Below, piece by piece: positions 8,029-13,480 of a stretch of 36,911 nucleotides of DNA (positions are counted from its first letter, which is position 1; each line of letters opens with the position of its first letter). The notes under the pieces are model-generated. The model was not told the origin of the DNA and made no database searches. It saw only the letters and a list, made by a program, of their open reading frames with translations. The position numbers were made by a program, and so were the translations under genes. Where the stretch lies: NCBI RefSeq assembly GCF_000730645.1, contig NZ_BBIU01000031.1, positions 1 through 36,911 on the forward strand. The letters are read 5' to 3'. Source of the stretch: Pseudomonas parafulva NBRC 16636 = DSM 17004. Lineage in GTDB: Bacteria; Pseudomonadota; Gammaproteobacteria; Pseudomonadales; Pseudomonadaceae.

Positions 8029-8649
8029 GTGGCTGAACTCATCGCTGTCGCCCTGTTCACCCTGCTTGCCGTCGTCAGCCCAGGGGCTGATTTCGCCATG
8101 GTCACCCGCAGCAGCTATGCCCAGGGCCGGATGGCCGGGCTGGCGGCGGCAATGGGCATTGCGCTGGGGGTGCAGGTGCACGTGCTGTATACCGTCTTCG
8201 GTATCGCAGTGCTCATCAGCCAAAGTCCCACCCTGTTTCTGATCATGAAGGCGCTAGGCGCCGGCTACCTGATCTACCTGGGTTACCGGTCATTTACCAA
8301 CATACAGCGCATCAACCTCGACCAACCTGCCGCCACGGCCGGCAGCCTGTTGCAGGCGCTGCGCACAGGTTTCCTCACCAACTGCCTCAACCCCAAAACC
8401 ATGCTGTTCGTGATCAGTGCCTTCAGCCAGGTTGTACAACCTGGCAGCCCACTGTGGCTGAACTTCGCCTACGGCGCCTTCATGTCGGTGGCGCATTGGG
8501 CGTGGTTCAGCCTGGTGGCAGTGTTCTTCTCAAGCCCGGTGCTGCGCAGGGCGATGATCGAGCGGCAACGGATGGCTGACCGGGTGATCGGGGTGGCGCT
8601 GATGGGTTTGGGGGTAGCTGTCGCGGTGAGTGGGGTGGGGTTGCGGTAA
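8029..8649 (+). CDS. LysE/RhtB-family amino acid exporter
   Basis: A 206-residue inner-membrane exporter of the LysE/RhtB superfamily, which expels amino acids or related small molecules by proton exchange. It has the family opening with SPGADFAMVTRSSYAQGRMAG (about residues 17-37), the GYLIYLGYRSF motif at about 79-89, the GFLTNCLNPKTMLFVIS motif at about 110-126, and about six hydrophobic segments. The start is GTG 8029, set by GGAG at 8018-8021. The exported compound cannot be told from sequence. The neighbouring divergent LysR gene is the likely regulator. Confidence 0.9.
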   Translation: MAELIAVALFTLLAVVSPGADFAMVTRSSYAQGRMAGLAAAMGIALGVQVHVLYTVFGIAVLISQSPTLFLIMKALGAGYLIYLGYRSFTNIQRINLDQPAATAGSLLQALRTGFLTNCLNPKTMLFVISAFSQVVQPGSPLWLNFAYGAFMSVAHWAWFSLVAVFFSSPVLRRAMIERQRMADRVIGVALMGLGVAVAVSGVGLR

Positions 8650-8702
8650 AGCCTTTGGCAGACATGAATAGACTGCAATGCCGCAACCGCCCATATATCA
8701 AT

Positions 8703-8743
8703 GCTTGCCAAAGCATTTCAGGTATCTACAATGAAGATACTTT
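8703..8743 (+). promoter_or_regulatory. chpSB promoter with two inverted repeats
   Basis: TTGCCA (8705-8710) and TACAAT (8727-8732), 16 bases apart, form a good sigma-70 promoter. The -35 lies inside a perfect palindrome ATGCTT-GCCA-AAGCAT (8701-8716), and the -10 lies between GTATC (8722-8726) and GATAC (8735-8739). This layout fits autorepression by the antitoxin or the toxin-antitoxin complex, which is the rule for MazE/ChpS-type pairs. Confidence 0.6.
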
Positions 8744-8755
8744 ATGGAGGTGCTT

Positions 8756-9010
8756 ATGGAAGTGAAAGTTCAGCAATGGGGCAATAGCGCAGCGATTCGT
8801 CTGCCAGCTGCGGTGCTCAAGCTCATGAATTTGGTCAGCGGTGACGTTCTCAAGCTTGATGTGTCTGCTGAGGGCATGACGCTGAAACCGGCGAAAGCCA
8901 AGCCTCATTACCAATTGGCCGATCTGATGAAGCAATGTGATTTGTCTGCCCCGGAGCCGGCAGAGCTTGCCGCTTGGAATGCGATGCCACCGGTGGGGCG
9001 TGAAGCGTGA
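8756..9010 (+). CDS. chpS: ChpS/MazE-like antitoxin
   Basis: An 84-residue antitoxin with an N-terminal AbrB/MazE swapped-hairpin DNA-binding domain (EVKVQQWGNSAAIRLPAAVL, then SGDVLKLDV). Its C-terminal tail (YQLADLMKQCDLSAPE) would wrap the toxin and resembles E. coli ChpS (YSLDELLAQCDMN). The start is ATG 8756, not the in-frame ATG at 8744, because the only ribosome-binding site (GGAGG, 8746-8750) lies between the two. It overlaps the toxin gene by four bases (GTGA), so the two are translationally coupled with antitoxin first. Confidence 0.88.
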   Translation: MEVKVQQWGNSAAIRLPAAVLKLMNLVSGDVLKLDVSAEGMTLKPAKAKPHYQLADLMKQCDLSAPEPAELAAWNAMPPVGREA

Positions 9011-9354
9011 GAAGAGCAAAATTCAATCGTGGTGACATTGTGCGCGTGAACCTCAACCCCACCGAGGGACGAGAACAACAAGGCGACTATCGCCCAGCGC
9101 TGGTGCTTACGCCTGCGGCTTACAATGCAACCGGGTTGGCGGTGATCGCGCCGATCACTCAGGGTGGCGACTTCGCTCGTTACGCCGGCTTTGCCGTCAC
9201 TTTGAGTGGCAGCGGCGCTGAGACGCAAGGTGTGGTGCTGTGCAATCAGATTCGTACTGTCGACCTTGAGGCTCGCAGCGCCAAACGCATAGAAGCAGTG
9301 CCTGAGGTTGTAATGGACGACGTGCTGGCCCGGGTTCAGGCACTGTTTGAGTAA
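9007..9354 (+). CDS. chpB: ChpB/MazF/PemK-family endoribonuclease toxin
   Basis: A 115-residue toxin of the MazF/PemK/ChpB family, which cleaves single-stranded mRNA at short sequences and is neutralised by the antitoxin just upstream. It follows E. coli ChpB closely: FNRGDIVRVNLNPTEGREQQ, RPALVLTP (R29), the APITQGGDFARYAGFAV block (residues 48-62) and VVLCNQIRTVDLEARSAKRI. R29 and T51 are in the positions usual for catalysis in this fold. It begins at GTG 9007. Nothing in the sequence suggests inactivation. A hairpin terminator follows after 44 bases. Confidence 0.92.
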   Translation: MRRAKFNRGDIVRVNLNPTEGREQQGDYRPALVLTPAAYNATGLAVIAPITQGGDFARYAGFAVTLSGSGAETQGVVLCNQIRTVDLEARSAKRIEAVPEVVMDDVLARVQALFE

Positions 9355-9398
9355 TCAGACGAGCTCAGCTGAAGCTTGAAACAAACGTCAGAAACAAG

Positions 9399-9422
9399 AA
9401 AGCCCGCACAAGGCGGGCTTTT
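9399..9422. terminator. Bidirectional terminator between chpB and tRNA-Met
   Basis: AAAGCCCGC and GCGGGCTTT (9399-9407 and 9413-9421) form a 9-bp stem with a 5-base loop. T-rich sequence follows on the plus strand (TTTT, 9419-9422), and the mirrored A/T run serves the minus strand. It can end both chpSB and the leftward tRNA-Met transcript. Confidence 0.85.
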
Positions 9423-9465
9423 CAGGTTGCTTCGTAAACTGTCATTGACAGGCCGAAGCAGGATT

Positions 9466-9542
9466 TGGTGGCTACACAGGGACTTGAACCCCGGACCCCA
9501 GCATTATGAATGCTATGCTCTAACCAACTGAGCTATGTAGCC
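9466..9542 (-). tRNA. tRNA-Met (CAT), elongator type
   Basis: The minus strand reads GGCTACATAGCTCAGTTGGT at the 5' end and finishes GTGTAGCCACCA, so CCA is encoded. The acceptor stem is GGCTACA/TGTAGCC, the T-arm is GGGTTCAAGTCCC, and the anticodon loop is TTCATAA with CAT anticodon. The 5' half resembles E. coli elongator tRNA-Met rather than initiator (no C1-A72 mismatch) or tRNA-Ile2 (which begins GGCCCC). Length is 77 nt including CCA. Confidence 0.95.
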
Positions 9543-9552
9543 GATGGCGCGC

Positions 9553-9581
9553 ATTATTCTCTTGAACGCCTCCCCTGTCAA
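9553..9581 (-). promoter_or_regulatory. Promoter of tRNA-Met
   Basis: On the minus strand, TTGACA (9581-9576) is followed after exactly 17 bases by AATAAT (9558-9553). This is a near-consensus sigma-70 promoter. The start point would fall near 9546, a few bases before the mature 5' end at 9542. Confidence 0.85.
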
Positions 9582-9635
9582 CACTCCTTTCAAAAAAATT
9601 TGCACGCTTTCAAAAACTTAGCAGCCAGTGCCGGT

Positions 9636-10565
9636 TCAGCGCACTATCAGCCACCCAGGGAGCCCTTGAAGCGTCAGGTGTTGCGGGCCCGCCACTTGGG
9701 CCAGGCTTTCTGCCGGGCGATCAAGGTTGAAATTGCCGCTCACCCGCTGTTGCGCCGCTTGCTCATCCAGTAGCAACAGGCGCCGGCCCTGGTAACCCGC
9801 GAGGCGCGCCAGCACTTCGTCCAGCGGGGCGTCTTTGGCGACCAGATGGCCGTTGCGCCAGCTGTCGGCGGTTTTCAGGTCAGCTTTCTGCACCTGGCCG
9901 ATGTGGGTGTCATCGAAGCTCACCCGTTCACCAGCCGCGACCAGGCGTTGATCACCGCCTTGGGTAACCATGGCCTTGCCGTTGAACACCGTCAGCTCAT
10001 CGTGCCCGGCCAAGCGGGCGATTTGCAGGCGGGTGCCGAGCACTTCCACACGTGCCTGGCCAACCTCCACCTGCATGGCCCGCCCGTCCAGCATCACCTC
10101 CAGCAACACCTGGCCCTGCACCAACTGCAATTGACGGGTGCGGCTGCGCAGGTCCACGTTCATCGCTGTGGCGCTGTCCAGGTGCAGGGCAGTGCCATCG
10201 GCGAGGCGTGTGCTACGGCGCTCACCAGCTTCGGTGTGCAATTCGCTGCCAAGGCGCTGTAACAGCGGCCAATACAGGCATGCAGCAATCGCCAGGCCGA
10301 GCAGAAACACCAACGCCAGCCATTTGCCCAAATGCCCGTGACGCACCTGCACCAGTTGCGGGCGAGGGCGGGCTGCTGGTGGCTGCACGCGTTGCAACAC
10401 CGCCTGCAACTCGGCATACGCCTGTGCGTTTTGTGGCACCTGGCACCATGCAGCGAAGGCGTGTTGAAGGGGTTGATCGCACCCAGGCTGGCGCAGCAGT
10501 GCAAACCATTGCATGGCTTCATCATGTGGGTCGGGCTGCAACTGCTGGGCGGGCATCGGGCGCAT
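9636..10565 (-). CDS. Orphan FecR-family anti-sigma sensor
   Basis: A 309-residue FecR-type protein, the inner-membrane link between a TonB-dependent receptor and an ECF sigma factor. It has an N-terminal cytoplasmic sigma-binding domain (DEAMQWFALLRQPG and following), one membrane segment at about residues 79-100 (WLALVFLLGLAIAACLYW), a periplasmic FecR domain (HTEAGERRSTRLADGTALHL), and a C-terminal receptor-contacting STN-like domain (from about 240). Unlike the two other FecR proteins in this window it has no Arg-Arg pair before the membrane segment. There is no sigma gene and no receptor gene beside it: tRNA-Met lies on one side and fsr on the other. An in-frame TGA lies four codons before the ATG, so the start is at 10565 or 10556. 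Either it acts with partners elsewhere, or it is the remainder of a lost module. Confidence 0.85.
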   Translation of the reverse strand: MRPMPAQQLQPDPHDEAMQWFALLRQPGCDQPLQHAFAAWCQVPQNAQAYAELQAVLQRVQPPAARPRPQLVQVRHGHLGKWLALVFLLGLAIAACLYWPLLQRLGSELHTEAGERRSTRLADGTALHLDSATAMNVDLRSRTRQLQLVQGQVLLEVMLDGRAMQVEVGQARVEVLGTRLQIARLAGHDELTVFNGKAMVTQGGDQRLVAAGERVSFDDTHIGQVQKADLKTADSWRNGHLVAKDAPLDEVLARLAGYQGRRLLLLDEQAAQQRVSGNFNLDRPAESLAQVAGPQHLTLQGLPGWLIVR

Positions 10566-10634
10566 GGACAGGGCTGCTCAAGAGAGGGGCGCGGGCGCCC
10601 GACGTTGACAGGGGCAAGGGCAAAAGATGCTAAT

Positions 10635-10653
10635 TATATTGAGAACCATTTAC
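10635..10653. promoter_or_regulatory. Fur-box-like site before orphan fecR and fsr
   Basis: TATATTGAGAACCATTTAC matches the 19-base Fur consensus (GATAATGATAATCATTATC) at 13 positions, counted by eye. It lies 70 bases before the orphan fecR start and 92 before fsr, so iron repression of one or both is plausible. Confidence 0.55.
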
Positions 10654-10744
10654 AAGTGCATCGCGACGAGGGGAAAAAAAGGTAGCTATGTATCTATTTG
10701 TTTCCCGATAATCGGAGCCCAGCATTCCGACGGAGATCCAGGCC

Positions 10745-11959
10745 ATGGCCACCCCCAGCGCCACCCCGGCGTCCACCCCAGCCCCGGCGAGCAACGCCAC
10801 GCCGCTGGTGATGCGCATCATCGGCTTCTGCGCCCTGGCGCACCTGATCAACGACCTGATCCAGTCGGTGCTGCCGGCCATCTACCCGATGCTCAAGGCC
10901 AATTACAACTTGAGCTTCGCCCAGATCGGCATGATTACCCTCACGTTCCAGATCACCGCCTCCCTGCTGCAGCCCTGGGTGGGCTTCTTCACTGACCGCA
11001 AACCCAACCCCAACCTGCTGCCCATGGGCACTGTGTGCACGCTGATCGGCATCGTGATGCTGGCATTCGTTGGCAGTTTCCCGATGATCCTGCTGGCTTC
11101 TGCCCTGGTGGGCATCGGGTCTTCCACCTTCCACCCGGAAACCTCGCGCATTGCGCGCCTGGCGTCCGGGGGGCGGTTTGGCCTGGCCCAGTCGACCTTC
11201 CAGGTGGGCGGTAACACGGGTTCTGCCCTGGGCCCGCTGCTGGCTGCCGCCATTGTCATACCCTTCGGGCAGACCCACGTGGCGTGGTTCGGCGTCGCCG
11301 CGCTGTTCTTCCTGGGCGTCACCCTGATGCTGCGCCGCTGGTACACCGAGCACCTCAACCAGGCCAAGGCCCGCAAGGCGGTGCAGGCCACCCATGGCAT
11401 TTCCCGCGGGCGGGTGGTTGCAGCGCTGGTGGTGCTCGGCCTGCTGGTGTTCTCCAAGTACTTCTACATGGCCAGCTTCACCAGCTACTTCACCTTCTAC
11501 CTGATCGAGAAGTTCGGGGTATCGGTGGCCAGCTCGCAACTGCACCTGTTCCTGTTCCTGGGCGCGGTGGCGGCGGGTACGTTCTTCGGCGGCCCTATTG
11601 GCGACCGCATCGGGCGCAAGGCCGTGATCTGGTTCTCGATCCTGGGCGTGGCGCCGTTCACCCTGGCGCTGCCTTACGCCGACCTGTTCTGGACCACCGT
11701 GCTGAGTGTGGTGATCGGCTTTATCCTGGCCTCGGCATTCTCCGCCATCGTGGTCTACGCGCAGGAACTGGTACCCGGCAGTGTGGGCATGATCGCCGGC
11801 ATCTTCTTCGGCCTGATGTTCGGCTTCGGCGGCATCGGGGCGGCGCTGCTGGGGTATGTGGCTGACCTGCGCGGTATCGAGTATGTGTACGGGCTGTGCT
11901 CGTTCCTGCCGCTGTTCGGGGTACTGGCGATCCTGTTGCCCAGCACCGGCAAGCGCTGA
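10745..11959 (+). CDS. fsr: Fosmidomycin resistance exporter Fsr (MFS)
   Basis: A 404-residue major-facilitator antiporter of the inner membrane with twelve hydrophobic segments. It resembles E. coli Fsr closely in diagnostic stretches: LINDLIQSVLPAIYPML, the SFAQIGMITLTFQ segment, SLLQPWVGFFTDRKP, and the block GSSTFHPETSRIARLASGGR followed by GLAQSTFQVGGN. Fsr exports fosmidomycin in E. coli; its natural substrate is unknown. The start at ATG 10745 is preceded by GGAG at 10732-10735. The divergent neighbour is the orphan fecR, with a Fur-like site between them. A hairpin follows the stop. Confidence 0.92.
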   Translation: MATPSATPASTPAPASNATPLVMRIIGFCALAHLINDLIQSVLPAIYPMLKANYNLSFAQIGMITLTFQITASLLQPWVGFFTDRKPNPNLLPMGTVCTLIGIVMLAFVGSFPMILLASALVGIGSSTFHPETSRIARLASGGRFGLAQSTFQVGGNTGSALGPLLAAAIVIPFGQTHVAWFGVAALFFLGVTLMLRRWYTEHLNQAKARKAVQATHGISRGRVVAALVVLGLLVFSKYFYMASFTSYFTFYLIEKFGVSVASSQLHLFLFLGAVAAGTFFGGPIGDRIGRKAVIWFSILGVAPFTLALPYADLFWTTVLSVVIGFILASAFSAIVVYAQELVPGSVGMIAGIFFGLMFGFGGIGAALLGYVADLRGIEYVYGLCSFLPLFGVLAILLPSTGKR

Positions 11960-11965
11960 TGGTAG

Positions 11966-11984
11966 GGGGCTGCGTTGCAGCCCC
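11966..11984 (+). terminator. Hairpin after fsr
   Basis: GGGGCTGC (11966-11973) and GCAGCCCC (11977-11984) form a perfect 8-bp stem with a 3-base loop, 7 bases after the fsr stop. Only TTC follows, so it is a weak intrinsic terminator or a stabilising 3' hairpin. Confidence 0.6.
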
Positions 11985-12010
11985 TTCGCTGCGGCAAGGC
12001 CTGCGGGCAA

Positions 12011-12040
12011 TTGACGGTATTGCCTGCGGTGGCCTAGAGT
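12011..12040 (+). promoter_or_regulatory. Candidate promoter of the second MFS gene
   Basis: TTGACG (12011-12016) and TAGAGT (12035-12040) are separated by 18 bases. Transcription from here would give a leader of about 250 nt before the MFS start at 12296. That leader contains a 45-codon ORF and a hairpin. Confidence 0.5.
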
Positions 12041-12079
12041 GCCGCCTCTTCCTGTCACCTCTGCGTAGTGGCCCCAGCA

Positions 12080-12217
12080 ATGCGCCGTTTCCTGTCCCTG
12101 CCCGGCACCCGTCAGCCAGCCCTTGAGGGCCTGCGCCGCGCGTGGCCGAGTGACACGGTGCTCAAACGCCGGCGCAGCGTGCTGTTTGCCTTCACCTTCT
12201 CGCCACACCTGAACTGA
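12080..12217 (+). CDS. Possible 45-residue leader peptide or small protein
   Basis: A short ORF begins ATG CGC CGT TTC and ends AAC TGA, in the otherwise empty 336-base gap between fsr and the next MFS gene. I do not recognise the product. It is basic, with RRAW and KRRRSV clusters, and has a hydrophobic SVLFAFTF patch near the end. About 37 of 45 codons end in G or C, in line with real genes here, but no clear Shine-Dalgarno sequence precedes it. It lies just after a plausible promoter and just before a hairpin that precedes the MFS gene, so a leader peptide is one possible reading; a chance ORF in GC-rich DNA is another. Confidence 0.3.
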   Translation: MRRFLSLPGTRQPALEGLRRAWPSDTVLKRRRSVLFAFTFSPHLN

Positions 12218-12231
12218 TCTGCGTTTGCGCA

Positions 12232-12254
12232 TCGCCCGCCGCCCTGGTGGGCGA
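12232..12254 (+). other. Hairpin in the leader of the second MFS gene
   Basis: TCGCCCGCC and GGTGGGCGA can form nine RNA pairs (one G-U) around a 5-base loop. The hairpin starts 15 bases after the small ORF stop and ends 29 bases before the ribosome-binding site GAGGAG (12284-12289). It has no T-run, so it is not a classical terminator. Confidence 0.4.
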
Positions 12255-12295
12255 GCCTGTGTGTGCACGTCTTATCGGTTTGCGAGGAGTGGTAC

Positions 12296-13453
12296 ATGAA
12301 CATGCGTTTGCTGGCGGGCCTGCTGTTCGCCGTTTCGGTGGTGGGTTTCAGCCTGGGGGCCACACTGCCGCTGGTGTCGTTGCGCCTGCACGAGGCCGGT
12401 GCCGGGACCCTGGAAATCGGCGTCATTTCGGCTATCCCGGCGGCGGGGATGATGCTCTCGGCGTTTCTGGTCGATGCCTGTTGCCGGCACCTCAGCCGGC
12501 GCAACCTTTACCTGCTGTGCTTCAGCCTGTGCACCGTCAGCATCGCCCTCCTCGAGCCTGCGTTCGGCTCGCTGTGGATGCTGGCGCTGCTGCGCCTGGG
12601 GCTCGGGCTTGGGATGGGGATCGCCATCATTCTGGGCGAATCCTGGGTCAACGAGCTGTGCCCCGACCACAACCGCGGCAAGATCATGGCCCTTTACGCC
12701 ACCAGTTTCACCGGCTTCCAGGTATTGGGCCCGGCCATGCTCGCAGTGGTGGGCGCTGGCAGCCCGTGGATAACCGGTGTGGTCACCGCCTGCTATGGCC
12801 TGGCACTGCTGTGCATCCTGTTCACTGTGCCCAATGATTACGTGGCCCATGAAGAGGGCGACAAGAGTTTCGGCCTGGCCGGGTTCTTCCGGGTGGCGCC
12901 GGCCTTGTGCGTGGCCGTGCTGTTCTTCTCGTTCTTCGATGCGGTGGTGTTGTCGCTGCTGCCGGTGTATGCCACCAGCCACGGCTTTGCCGTGGGCGTG
13001 GCGGCGCTGATGGTGACGGTCGTGTTTGCCGGCGACATGCTGTTCCAGCTGCCACTGGGCTGGCTGGCCGATCGCGTGGAACGTACCGGCCTGCATCTGT
13101 TGTGCGGGCTGGTGGCGATGGCCATCGGTATTGGCCTGCCCTGGTTGCTCAACATGGCCTGGCTGCTGTGGCCGTTGCTGGCGCTGCTGGGGGCGGTTGC
13201 GGGAGGGATCTACACCCTGGCGCTGGTGCTGATCGGGCAACGGTTCAAGGGGCAGGACCTGGTCACCGCCAATGCCAGCGTCGGGCTGCTGTGGGGGGTA
13301 GGCAGCCTGGTGGGGCCGTTGGTCAGTGGTGCGGCCATGGATGTGGCGCCCCATGGCCTGCCCATGGCGCTGGCGCTTATGGCCGGGTTGTTCGTGTGCT
13401 TTGCCAGGCAGGCATACCGGCGGGCAGGGCAGGTGTCGGCGGTTGCCGACTGA
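12296..13453 (+). CDS. MFS transporter (YcaD-like)
   Basis: A 385-residue major-facilitator protein with about twelve membrane segments. It resembles the YcaD-type group of uncharacterised transporters: SLGATLPLVSLRLHEAGAG near the start, LRLGLGLGMGIAIILGESWV at about residues 95-115, and PDHNRGKIMALYATSFTG after it. The substrate is unknown. The start ATG 12296 has GAGGAG at 12284-12289; a start at 12263 would place that site inside the coding sequence. It is the second MFS gene in tandem, but the 336-base gap and the hairpin after fsr suggest separate transcription. It converges on the receptor gene at 13481 with 27 bases between stops, around a short hairpin (13463-13481). Confidence 0.85.
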   Translation: MNMRLLAGLLFAVSVVGFSLGATLPLVSLRLHEAGAGTLEIGVISAIPAAGMMLSAFLVDACCRHLSRRNLYLLCFSLCTVSIALLEPAFGSLWMLALLRLGLGLGMGIAIILGESWVNELCPDHNRGKIMALYATSFTGFQVLGPAMLAVVGAGSPWITGVVTACYGLALLCILFTVPNDYVAHEEGDKSFGLAGFFRVAPALCVAVLFFSFFDAVVLSLLPVYATSHGFAVGVAALMVTVVFAGDMLFQLPLGWLADRVERTGLHLLCGLVAMAIGIGLPWLLNMAWLLWPLLALLGAVAGGIYTLALVLIGQRFKGQDLVTANASVGLLWGVGSLVGPLVSGAAMDVAPHGLPMALALMAGLFVCFARQAYRRAGQVSAVAD

Positions 13454-13480
13454 CCTGTCCCGGCCGCACGGGCGCTGCGG

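Noticed and set aside
10694..12268. 524-codon minus-strand open frame opposite fsr
   Set aside because: Very rich in Gln, His, Gly, Glu and Arg, typical of reading a membrane-protein gene backwards; Fsr itself is unmistakable on the plus strand.
12272..13354. 360-codon minus-strand open frame opposite the second MFS gene
   Set aside because: Same Gln/His/Arg-rich antisense pattern; no start context.
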